From JAAYYM01 sp964638005 (lineage in GTDB: Bacteria > Bacillota > Clostridia > Lachnospirales > Lachnospiraceae): 20,540 nucleotides of DNA. Location: contig CAZWXS010000041.1 in the NCBI GenBank assembly GCA_964638005.1, forward strand, positions 1 through 20,540, read 5' to 3'. The notes under the pieces were generated by a model. That model was not told the origin of the DNA. It saw nothing but the letters and a program-made list of their open reading frames with translations, and searched no databases. Positions 1 through 5,995 of this stretch are shown here, piece after piece. Made by a program: the position numbers and the translations under genes. Each line of letters starts with the position of its first letter. The stretch's first letter is position 1.

Positions 1-105
1 GAGTTGGGAAAGCGGATAGGCACACTCAAACAATTACGTGAAAAAAGTGATTATGCGGAAGGACATACAATTTCAATCGTTCTGTGGCAAAATATTCTGA
101 GATGA
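1..105 (+). pseudogene. Possible C-terminal fragment of an unidentified, perhaps HEPN-like, protein
   Basis: Frame 1 is open from the first base to a TGA at 103-105 and encodes 34 residues. Part of it reads LKQLREKSDYAE, which recalls the LxxLRxxxDY end of HEPN domains (partners of minimal nucleotidyltransferases). It overlaps, on the opposite strand, the place where the neighbouring AraC-type regulator loses its family similarity. It may therefore be the end of a foreign or rearranged gene that replaced the regulator's C-terminal half. Only 34 residues are visible and the HEPN resemblance rests on one short motif, so the open frame could be chance. The bases to the left of the window are needed to decide. 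Confidence 0.2.
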
Positions 106-634
106 TAGACAGAACTTCAATGAATTTGCAGGAGCATATCAGTTTGAAATGCTGTTGTTTGGTCTGCACACTGTTGATGGCTTTGTTCAGTTCGGTTTCG
201 ATCCTTGCAAAGACGGTATTGCTTGCAATCTTGATATCCTTGGGGATAAAAAGTTGAGATTTGCTGTATAATTCTGTGCTGAACGGACTGTAGCGATAGG
301 TTTCGTTTCGATTGTCTAAAATGATCTTTTCAATCTGGTTGATCCGGGAGCAGTCAAATACGGAAAATGCCTGTGTTGTGATATGGATATAATAGTAATT
401 GCAGGCAGATGCCTTGGTTCCGCAAAGCGTCTTTCCGGGTTCCAAAAGGAGCATATCGCCTTTTTCGAGGCAGTATGCATGCTGATCCTCGCGAATATGC
501 ATTTCTCCGTCCTTGATTATATACAGTATGTAATCTTCCAACGTCCGCACAGGGTGTTTCCAGTCAGATGCAGTCTGGTTGGCTCCTATGTAGGTAATCT
601 TTGGAAGCAGATCGTTATTCAGGCAAAAGAACAT
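26..634 (-). pseudogene. AraC-type regulator lacking its DNA-binding domain (truncated)
   Basis: From the ATG at 634 the product is 202 aa. This start has GGAGG (643-647 on the plus strand) 8 nt upstream; an upstream in-frame ATG at 682 has no such site. Residues of about 1-100 look like the AraC-family cupin sensor domain (ILYIIKDGEMHI, KGDMLLLEPG), followed by the usual helical linker. AraC regulators normally continue with about 100 residues holding two helix-turn-helix motifs. Here the frame stops about 15 residues after EYFATE with no HTH, and neither alternative frame restores one in the visible bases. It is divergent from the aldo/keto reductase and was probably its regulator. As it stands it cannot bind DNA in the normal way, so I call it a broken gene. 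A stand-alone sensor domain is the alternative. Confidence 0.6.
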
Positions 635-671
635 GATGGATTCCTCCGTGAAAAAAGTAATTGATAAGTCG

Positions 672-697
672 CCCAATGACAAAATTGTCTGTTTGGG
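672..697. promoter_or_regulatory. Nested dyad in the regulator/aldo-keto reductase gap (candidate operator)
   Basis: Two nested inverted repeats lie here: CCCAA (672-676) with TTGGG (693-697), and inside them GACAA (678-682) with TTGTC (685-689). The site sits between the divergent regulator and reductase, just upstream of the reductase -35 candidate. That is where an activator or repressor of either gene would bind. Its function is inferred from position and symmetry only. Confidence 0.35.
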
Positions 698-700
698 ACA

Positions 701-729
701 TTTACGGATTGCTGTTTCAATTATATAAT
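701..729 (+). promoter_or_regulatory. Promoter of the aldo/keto reductase
   Basis: A perfect -10 TATAAT (724-729) lies 17 bp after a -35-like TTTACG (701-706). An AAGGA-type ribosome binding site follows just before the start codon at 756, giving a short leader of about 20 nt. Confidence 0.5.
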
Positions 730-755
730 AAACAAAAAGAAACGGAAAGGAAAAT

Positions 756-1748
756 ATGATTATGTATCAGGCAAATGAACAGCGATATGACAATATGAAA
801 TACCTTCGATGCGGAAAGAGCGGACTTTTCCTGCCACGTGTGGCACTTGGATTATGGCATAATTTCGGCTCGGTAGACCAGTTTGAGAATATGAAGCAGT
901 TGATCTTCAAGGCGTTTGACTGCGGCATCACACATTTTGATCTGGCCAATAATTACGGTCCGGTCTATGGTTCGGCGGAGGAGAATTTCGGTCGGATCAT
1001 GGAAAGTGACATGCGGCCGTATCGAGATGAAATGATCATCTCAACCAAGGCAGGATATGATATGTGGCCGGGACCGTACGGAGATCATGGTTCCAGAAAG
1101 TATCTGATGGCAAGTCTGGATCAGAGCTTGAAAAGGATGAAACTGGACTATGTGGACATTTTCTATCATCACAGACCGGATCCGGAGACACCGCTTGAGG
1201 AGACGATGGGAGCCCTTTCGGATATCGTAAGGCAGGGCAAGGCATTGTATGTCGGCATCTCTAATTACAAATCTGAGGAGACGAAGAAGGCAACTGCCAT
1301 CCTAAAGGAAAACGGTACCCCACTTTTGATCCATCAGCCACGGTACAGCATGTTCGACCGCTGGGTAGAAGAGGACGGGCTTTTGGATACGCTGGAGGAA
1401 GCCGGAGCAGGCAGCATCTGCTTCAGCCCATTGGCACAGGGATTATTGACCAATAAATATCTGCATGGCATTCCGGAGGGTTCAAGGGCGACCAGAAACC
1501 ATTTTCTGAAGGAGTCCAGCATCACACCGGAGGTGCTTGCGAAGATATCCGCACTCAATGAGTTAGCAGGAAAACGCGGTCAGACACTTGCAGAGATGGC
1601 ACTTTCCTGGGTACTGCGTAAGGACAGGGTAACGACTGTACTGATCGGTGCGAGCAAGGTGGAGCAGATCGAGGACAATGTGAAGATCGTAGAGCATCTG
1701 GAATTTTCGGATGAGGAACTGGATGCGATTGAGAAGATTTTGAAGTAA
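756..1748 (+). CDS. Aldo/keto reductase, YghZ/Gpr (L-glyceraldehyde 3-phosphate reductase) type
   Basis: A 330-aa cytoplasmic NADPH-dependent oxidoreductase with a (beta/alpha)8 barrel, close in length and sequence to E. coli YghZ (AKR14 group, also related to voltage-gated K+ channel beta subunits). YghZ reduces L-glyceraldehyde 3-phosphate and methylglyoxal, detoxifying triose by-products. The catalytic tetrad is visible: D62 and Y67 in FDLANNYG, K98 in STKAGYD, and H139 in IFYHHRPD. Near-identity to YghZ runs through CGKSG, ALGLWHNFG, GYDMWPGPYG, ALYVGIS and LIHQP. The C-terminal VLIGAS...QIEDNV segment is the cofactor 2'-phosphate binding region. Two in-frame ATGs (756, 762) fit the AAGGA site at about 745-750. 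It stands alone, divergent from the truncated AraC-type gene. The family assignment is firm; the exact substrate is inferred. Confidence 0.92.
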   Translation: MIMYQANEQRYDNMKYLRCGKSGLFLPRVALGLWHNFGSVDQFENMKQLIFKAFDCGITHFDLANNYGPVYGSAEENFGRIMESDMRPYRDEMIISTKAGYDMWPGPYGDHGSRKYLMASLDQSLKRMKLDYVDIFYHHRPDPETPLEETMGALSDIVRQGKALYVGISNYKSEETKKATAILKENGTPLLIHQPRYSMFDRWVEEDGLLDTLEEAGAGSICFSPLAQGLLTNKYLHGIPEGSRATRNHFLKESSITPEVLAKISALNELAGKRGQTLAEMALSWVLRKDRVTTVLIGASKVEQIEDNVKIVEHLEFSDEELDAIEKILK

Positions 1749-1793
1749 TAGATTTATATATTTATTTTATGTGTATTAAGGACCAAGTATATT

Positions 1794-1856
1794 AAGAACC
1801 AGGGCGACATTTGATCTGTGTGAGTAGCAGTGAAGATGCGGACTTGGTTCTTTTTT
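1794..1856 (+). terminator. Probable terminator of the aldo/keto reductase
   Basis: AAGAACCA (1794-1801) can pair with TGGTTCTT (1845-1852), and a run of T follows. The loop is long (43 nt), so this is a weaker prediction than the compact hairpins elsewhere in the window. Confidence 0.4.
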
Positions 1857-1938
1857 GATTTTTTTCTTTTCATCTTAATGCTGCTTTTTGCAAAGCGGAT
1901 ATGTTTGACTGGCTCTGAACCAATACAAATCATTTGGA

Positions 1939-1977
1939 AATGAATAATTCAAATAAATGAGTGGATACTCATAGTAT
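1939..1977. promoter_or_regulatory. Promoter/operator region of the rubrerythrin gene
   Basis: Two perfect dyads occur just upstream of the gene: TGAATaATTCA (1941-1951) and ATACTcatAGTAT (1965-1977). The first has the core of a 7-1-7 PerR box (8 of 14 informative positions by eye). It overlaps a -35-like TTCAAA (1948-1953). The second covers a -10-like TAGTAT (1972-1977). Rubrerythrin genes are classic PerR targets in clostridia. The assignment to PerR is inference. Confidence 0.35.
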
Positions 1978-2003
1978 TCAGAGTATGCGAGGAGGACAAT
2001 AGT

Positions 2004-2612
2004 ATGGCAGTTGATTTTCGAAGCAGTGAGACGAAGGATAATCTGATGCGCGCATTTGCGGGTGAGAGTCAGGCGAGGAACAGATATACATTCGGAGCCG
2101 CGCAGGCAAAGGAGCAGAAGCAGGAGGCTATATCACGGGTATTTTTGTACACAGCAGATCAGGAAAAGGAGCATGCTGAGATTTTTTATAAGCACCTGAA
2201 AGAGCTGGCGGGGGAGACCATTCATGTAGACGGCGGTTACCCGGTTGATCTGACAGAGAATCTGGCGGAACTGCTCCGCATGGCACAGCACAATGAGTAT
2301 GAGGAACATGATGATGTATACAAGCATTTCGGCGACAAGGCGCAGGAGGAGGGCTTTGAAGACGTGGCGCGTTCCTTCCATATGATTGCTGAGATCGAGA
2401 AGACGCACGGAGACCGGTTCGGCAGGTTTGCAGAATGGTTAGAAGAGAACCAGTTATACATCTCCGACATCAAAACAGGATGGATATGCTTAAACTGCGG
2501 ATACATCTGCGAGACTACGGCAGCTCCGGAAAAGTGCCCGGTCTGCGAACATGATCAGGGATATTTTATTCGTTTGGAGCTGTCACCGTTTAATTCAAAC
2601 AACAGTAGGTAA
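2004..2612 (+). CDS. rbr: Rubrerythrin (diiron peroxidase with C-terminal rubredoxin domain)
   Basis: A 202-aa cytoplasmic enzyme that reduces hydrogen peroxide to water in anaerobes, taking electrons through its own rubredoxin domain. Residues 1-150 form the ferritin-like four-helix domain, with diiron ligand motifs E21 (GESQARNRY), E54/H57 (EKEHAE), a Glu in the EYEEHDD helix, and E132/H135 (EKTH). Residues 158-192 form the rubredoxin-like iron centre, with C162/C165 (CLNCGY) and C178/C181 (CPVC). The length is normal for the family. A strong AGGAGG lies before ATG 2004. The last ten residues (about SPFNSNNSR) extend slightly past the usual end. It is monocistronic, and upstream dyads suggest peroxide-responsive control. 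All key residues are present. Confidence 0.93.
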   Translation: MAVDFRSSETKDNLMRAFAGESQARNRYTFGAAQAKEQKQEAISRVFLYTADQEKEHAEIFYKHLKELAGETIHVDGGYPVDLTENLAELLRMAQHNEYEEHDDVYKHFGDKAQEEGFEDVARSFHMIAEIEKTHGDRFGRFAEWLEENQLYISDIKTGWICLNCGYICETTAAPEKCPVCEHDQGYFIRLELSPFNSNNSR

Positions 2613-2678
2613 AGAGAGTGGTGGCGACTACAGCGATAAAAAATTCCCCTAAAACACATGTAAAAGCAAAACCGTCAA

Positions 2679-2707
2679 TTCTATAATGATAGGCTTCTAT
2701 AATGATA
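2679..2707 (+). repeat. Tandem 13-bp direct repeat containing TATAAT
   Basis: TTCTATAATGATA occurs at 2679-2691 and again at 2695-2707 (period 16). Each copy contains a perfect TATAAT hexamer. It lies in the 208-bp gap between rubrerythrin and the carboxypeptidase. Neither copy has a good -35, so it may be a small duplication rather than two promoters. Confidence 0.5.
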
Positions 2708-2767
2708 AAGCAAATGCATAGAGAACATTTCATCATCAAATTACATCTGATTTGGGAAAGAACGACA

Positions 2768-2796
2768 TTGACAGCGGGCGTGATTTGTTGGAAAAT
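2768..2796 (+). promoter_or_regulatory. Candidate promoter of the S11 carboxypeptidase gene
   Basis: A perfect -35 TTGACA (2768-2773) is followed after 17 bp by GAAAAT (2791-2796), 4 of 6 to the -10 consensus. Transcription would begin near 2803. That is close to the TTG start codon at 2821 and leaves room for the ATG at 2872. Confidence 0.4.
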
Positions 2797-2820
2797 AGTA
2801 TAAGTTGAAATGATGGTTTC

Positions 2821-4107
2821 TTGCGTGAGGGGAATGCAAAAAATCAAAGTAGGGAAGAGTATAATAGGATTATGAGCGGTGAATATGCAGAAAATATAGA
2901 TCGCGCATCACGTCGTGCGGCACACATCAGGGAAATGAGACGCAAAAAGCGGCAACAGGAGCGGTTTCGCAGGATTATGCGGATGTGCATGCCTTTTGCT
3001 GCAGGAGCACTCGCAATTGGAGTGCTGGTGTTTACAGGAATCAGGATTTTTGGCGGAACATCTGATGCAGCTGCGCAGGAAGCAGAGATTTCCGAGGCTG
3101 CGGATGCAGGCAATACGGAGGCTGATATCATTGTAGAACAGCCGGAACAAGCAGTGGAAGCAGAAGAACCGGTTGAAGTGCCTGTAATCTATACGGCAGC
3201 GGCAACTGAGGATACGGTAATGCTCGGAGAAGACATCATCAGCCAGCACGCTATTTTGGTTGACGTAGATGCAGGGACGATCATTGCCGAAAAAGATGCA
3301 CATACCATCACGGTTCCGGCGTCCATGACCAAAGTCTTGACAGTGCTTGTGGCCGCAGAGCATGTGACGGATCTGGATGATACCTTTACGATGACGATTG
3401 ACATTACGGATTATGTTTATCAGCATGACTGCAGTGCGGTAGGATTTGCAGAAAATGAACAGGTGACGGTTCGAGATCTTTTTTATGGAACGGTGCTGCA
3501 GTCCGGCGGAGATGCAGCGATGGGACTGGCACAATATGTTGCAGGTTCGCAGGAAGCATTTGTTGAAATGATGAATGCGAAGCTGGAAGAATTGGGATTG
3601 TCCGATACGGCGCATTTTACGAACTGTATCGGAACCTATGACGAGAACCATAAATGTACGATGTACGATATGGCGATGATCATGAAGGCAGCAATGGACA
3701 ACGATCTGTGCCGCGAGGTTCTGTCGGCACATAAATATACGACGAGTGCTACGACTGAGCATCCGGAAGGAATAGAGATATCGAACTGGTTCCTGCGCCG
3801 CATTGAGGATAAGGATGCAGGCGGAGAAGTATTGGGCGGTAAGACCGGATATGTGGTCGAGTCAGGCAACTGCGCCGTCAGCTATGCACTGGACAGCGCG
3901 GGAAAGGCATATATCTGCGCAACGGCAAATTCAACGAGCGCATGGCGCTGTATCTATGATCATGTTGATATCTATCACCGCTTCCTGAGTGGAGAGACCA
4001 CAGATGGGGAGGAAGAGGGAGCAACAGAGGATACGAATGCGGATACAGAGACAGATGCCGAGATTGATGAGGCACTGGGCATTGAAGCCGGAGAACATAT
4101 GGATTGA
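2821..4107 (+). CDS. Membrane-anchored S11-family D-alanyl-D-alanine carboxypeptidase (DacA/DacF-like)
   Basis: A 428-aa protein counted from a TTG start. An in-frame ATG at 2872 (residue 18) is an alternative; neither has a convincing ribosome binding site. The N-terminus is cytoplasmic and very basic (about residues 30-55). It is followed by one membrane segment (about 57-77), an Ala/Glu-rich linker (80-130), and a penicillin-binding peptidase domain facing out. Active-site motifs are SxxK as S168-M-T-K171, the second motif as S228-G-G (most relatives have SGN), and KTG at 341-343. These enzymes remove the terminal D-Ala from peptidoglycan stem peptides and so limit cross-linking. An uncleaved N-terminal anchor replaces the usual signal peptide with C-terminal amphipathic anchor. 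The last 38 residues form a Glu/Asp/Thr-rich acidic tail. The HD hydrolase starts 80 bp downstream, possibly cotranscribed. Confidence 0.85.
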   Translation: MREGNAKNQSREEYNRIMSGEYAENIDRASRRAAHIREMRRKKRQQERFRRIMRMCMPFAAGALAIGVLVFTGIRIFGGTSDAAAQEAEISEAADAGNTEADIIVEQPEQAVEAEEPVEVPVIYTAAATEDTVMLGEDIISQHAILVDVDAGTIIAEKDAHTITVPASMTKVLTVLVAAEHVTDLDDTFTMTIDITDYVYQHDCSAVGFAENEQVTVRDLFYGTVLQSGGDAAMGLAQYVAGSQEAFVEMMNAKLEELGLSDTAHFTNCIGTYDENHKCTMYDMAMIMKAAMDNDLCREVLSAHKYTTSATTEHPEGIEISNWFLRRIEDKDAGGEVLGGKTGYVVESGNCAVSYALDSAGKAYICATANSTSAWRCIYDHVDIYHRFLSGETTDGEEEGATEDTNADTETDAEIDEALGIEAGEHMD

Positions 4108-4187
4108 CGGGATAACGAAGAAAGAATTGTGTTGTGAGAGATTTGCATGGTGCGGGAAAATATACCGAAAGAGACGGAGGATAACCC

Positions 4188-4793
4188 ATGAATCAGGATA
4201 GTAAGGACGGCAGATTAAAGCAGCAATTTGACTTTTGCAGAGAGATTGACAAGGAGAAGCTGATACAGCGTCAGACTTATCTGACAGACGGCAGCAGGAA
4301 GGAAAATGATGCAGAGCATGCGTGGCATATGGCAATCATGACCGTATTGCTTGGTGAATATGCAAATGATCCGATTGATGTGCTTAAAACTGTCACGATG
4401 CTGTTGATTCATGACATTGTGGAAATAGATGCAGGCGATACCTACGCATATGATACGGAAGGGCAGAAGACACAGCGTGCACGCGAAGAAAAGGCTGCGG
4501 CCAGAATCTTTGGGATGCTGCCGGAGGATCAGCAGGAGAAAATGCTTGCCCTATGGGAAGAATTCGAGTCAGGAGATACACCGGAAGCTCGCTTTGCCCG
4601 TACCATGGATCGTATACAGCCATTACTCTTAAATGATGCATCAGGCGGAATCAGTTGGGAAGAACATGGTGTACATATCGAACAGCTGCTGAACCGTAAC
4701 CGTATCACTCCGGAGGGCTCCAAGACTCTTTGGGAATATGCTTATGAGAGTATGCTGCGGCCAAATGTTGAGAATGGAAAGATCAAGAAATAA
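4188..4793 (+). CDS. HD-domain phosphohydrolase, YfbR/HDDC2 (5'-deoxynucleotidase) type
   Basis: A 201-aa soluble protein with the compact all-helical HD fold. Metal-binding residues are H44 (DAEHAWHMA), H75-D76 (LLIHDIVEID) and D141 (RTMDRIQPLL). R28 in LIQRQTY matches the substrate-contacting Arg of YfbR. The family dephosphorylates deoxyribonucleoside 5'-monophosphates, and the human and yeast HDDC2 relatives act in the same way. The length is typical. ATG 4188 is preceded by GGAGG. It follows the carboxypeptidase by 80 bp on the same strand and shares a strong terminator with the convergent AraC gene. Family assignment is firm; the natural nucleotide substrate is not shown by the sequence. 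Confidence 0.85.
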   Translation: MNQDSKDGRLKQQFDFCREIDKEKLIQRQTYLTDGSRKENDAEHAWHMAIMTVLLGEYANDPIDVLKTVTMLLIHDIVEIDAGDTYAYDTEGQKTQRAREEKAAARIFGMLPEDQQEKMLALWEEFESGDTPEARFARTMDRIQPLLLNDASGGISWEEHGVHIEQLLNRNRITPEGSKTLWEYAYESMLRPNVENGKIKK

Positions 4794-4794
4794 A

Positions 4795-4836
4795 AATTAC
4801 CGCAATCAAATGATATTTTGATTGCGGTAATTTTTT
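4795..4836. terminator. Strong bidirectional terminator between convergent genes
   Basis: A perfect 16-bp stem pairs 4795-4810 with 4817-4832 around a 6-nt loop. A-rich sequence lies on the left and T-rich on the right, so a U tract follows the stem in both directions. It begins right after the HD hydrolase stop codon, and the stop of the minus-strand AraC gene (4806-4808) lies inside the stem. Confidence 0.93.
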
Positions 4837-5669
4837 GGACAGATCCCGTAGGTTTGTTTGAACATTTTTGAGAAGGTCAGTGCATTTTCATATCCGATGC
4901 TGGCTGACACATCCTGAATAGACATATTTGTAGTCTTGAGTAGTTCGGCTGCTTTTTTTAGTCTGAAACTGACGAGATATTCCTGTGGAGAAATGTTCAA
5001 TTGCTTTTTGAATATGGCGGTCAGGTAAGAACGGTTGATGCCTATATATTGTGCGATGTCATTGACCTTGATATGGTCATAGTTGAATTTGATGTATTGC
5101 AGTGCATAATCCACATAGGTTGCACCGGAGTAGTCGTATTGCTTCTTTTCTCTTCGAACGGCACTTTGCGCATCTATTATGGTAGAGATGATTTCATATA
5201 GAAATCCTACCCGCTTGATCTCGTTGGCAAAGGTCAATTCGTTGGTATCCAGAATCTTTTGGATGATCGGCATGTAGACTTTGTTTGGAATGGTAGAGTG
5301 TATGACGGGAGTATCTGCCGTTAATTCCATGTGACTTAGATAGGTGGCAGCCATTTCTCCGTCAAAGGTAATCCACATGTATTCCCATGGATTTTCATCA
5401 TCGGCGAAATAATGTATGGGATGATCCTTTGGAATCAGAAAGATATCATCCTTTTTCAGATGATACAATTTATCGTTGATTTCGAGTACGCCTTTGCCTT
5501 CCAAAATGAAATGAACATGGTATTCATTCGGAACCTTGTGATTATAGGTATATCCAGGCGTGCATTGTTGTTGTCCGCAGTGTACCAGATACAGGTCATT
5601 TGTCTGCCGTTCAATATTCATAAGACAGCGAAACCCTGCTACATTTCTATAAGTTGTTTCTTTTTCCAT
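4806..5669 (-). CDS. AraC/XylS-family regulator of the alpha-galactoside operon (MsmR/RafR-like)
   Basis: A 287-aa transcription factor of full family length. Residues of about 20-105 form a cupin-type sugar-sensing domain (YHVHFILEGKG, KKDDIFLIPKDHP). Residues of about 185-285 form the two-HTH DNA-binding domain: HTH 1 around VNDIAQYIGINRSYLTAIFK and HTH 2 around QDVSASIGYENALTFSKMFK, ending in the usual PKNYR. GGAGG lies 7 nt before the ATG. It is divergent from the sugar-binding-protein operon across a gap full of repeated half-sites, the standard layout for a local activator that responds to the imported sugar. Its promoter has an extended -10, so it can be expressed without the inducer. 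Alpha-galactoside as inducer is inferred from the GH36 gene. Confidence 0.88.
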   Translation of the reverse strand: MEKETTYRNVAGFRCLMNIERQTNDLYLVHCGQQQCTPGYTYNHKVPNEYHVHFILEGKGVLEINDKLYHLKKDDIFLIPKDHPIHYFADDENPWEYMWITFDGEMAATYLSHMELTADTPVIHSTIPNKVYMPIIQKILDTNELTFANEIKRVGFLYEIISTIIDAQSAVRREKKQYDYSGATYVDYALQYIKFNYDHIKVNDIAQYIGINRSYLTAIFKKQLNISPQEYLVSFRLKKAAELLKTTNMSIQDVSASIGYENALTFSKMFKQTYGICPKNYRNQNII

Positions 5670-5710
5670 GAGAAGCCTCCATCATAAATCCATTCGCGGT
5701 TGCATGCTAA

Positions 5711-5719
5711 ATTATAGCA
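5711..5719 (-). promoter_or_regulatory. Extended -10 promoter of the AraC-type regulator
   Basis: On the minus strand TGC directly precedes a perfect TATAAT (plus-strand 5711-5716), giving an extended -10 element. A weak -35-like TTTTCC lies 17 bp further upstream. The leader to the start codon at 5669 is about 35 nt. Confidence 0.55.
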
Positions 5720-5759
5720 CATTCTGGAAGCATGGAAAAGAATCGAACGATTGATTTTT

Positions 5760-5843
5760 GGAAATGACGACAAAATGACATGAAATATGGAATTATGTTG
5801 TCATTTCCTTTAAAGAAATCACAAAAGACCATGGGGAAATCAC
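5760..5843. promoter_or_regulatory. Cluster of GAAATSAC half-sites (candidate AraC-protein operator)
   Basis: The 8-mer GAAATGAC or GAAATCAC, or a one-base variant, occurs five times: 5761-5768, 5772-5779 (AAAATGAC), 5800-5807 (minus strand), 5815-5822 and 5836-5843. The first two are 11 bp apart. The last two (extended GAAATCACA) are exactly 21 bp apart on the same strand and face, the spacing used by AraC-family dimers. The first and third copies also form a 13-bp inverted repeat (5760-5772 with 5796-5808, one mismatch). The last half-site ends about 10 bp before the expected -35 of the sugar operon. Confidence 0.55.
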
Positions 5844-5860
5844 ATTACCCCATATTTTTT
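5831..5860 (+). other. Hairpin followed by a T run upstream of the sugar operon
   Basis: ATGGGG (5831-5836) pairs with CCCCAT (5848-5853), and ATTTTTT follows. In form it is an intrinsic terminator. It lies upstream of the expected transcription start and overlaps the last GAAATCAC half-site. It could insulate the operon from stray upstream transcription, or act only as DNA. Confidence 0.3.
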
Positions 5861-5870
5861 ATGCATTCTG

Positions 5871-5881
5871 TATAGTACAAT
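5871..5881 (+). promoter_or_regulatory. Weak, probably activator-dependent promoter of the sugar operon
   Basis: Overlapping -10 candidates TATAGT (5871-5876) and TACAAT (5876-5881) lack any recognisable -35 at 16-18 bp. That fits activation by the divergent AraC-type protein bound just upstream. Transcription would begin near 5883-5888. Confidence 0.4.
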
Positions 5882-5887
5882 GAACAA

Positions 5888-5916
5888 GTATTAAATGCAA
5901 TTGTGCATATTGATAC
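5888..5916 (+). promoter_or_regulatory. 5' leader hairpin of the sugar operon mRNA
   Basis: GTATTAAATGCA (5888-5899) pairs with TGCATATTGATAC (5904-5916) around an ATTG loop, giving about 12 pairs with one G-U and one bulged A. It would sit at the very 5' end of the transcript, about 80 nt before the start codon. There it could protect the mRNA or serve as a DNA operator. Confidence 0.4.
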
Positions 5917-5995
5917 AAAAACAAGGAAATGCATTTTGAAACAAGACTTGTTTCAATGTGCAGTATGTTTCAGAAAAGAAAAGGGAGGATTCAAA

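Noticed and set aside
383..664. 93-codon plus-strand frame opposite the truncated AraC gene
   Set aside because: It is a shadow of the AraC sensor domain, whose own frame has a good start, ribosome binding site and clear family motifs.
2590..2847. 85-codon minus-strand frame after rubrerythrin
   Set aside because: It overlaps the ends of both flanking genes, lacks a ribosome binding site, and shows no recognisable motif.
2834..2875. 13-codon leader peptide whose TGA overlaps the ATG at 2872 of the carboxypeptidase
   Set aside because: Its G-rich putative ribosome binding site is only 1 nt from the ATG, too close to work, and the overlap can be chance.
2908..3762. Long open frame (284 codons) on the minus strand opposite the carboxypeptidase
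   Set aside because: It lies wholly inside the carboxypeptidase gene, has a His/Cys/Arg-rich shadow composition, no recognisable domain, and no promoter or ribosome binding site.
5903..5995. 31-residue N-terminal extension of the sugar-binding protein
   Set aside because: The upstream ATG has no ribosome binding site and would place 31 residues before the lipoprotein signal. The ATG at 5996 has GGGAGG and a proper signal peptide.
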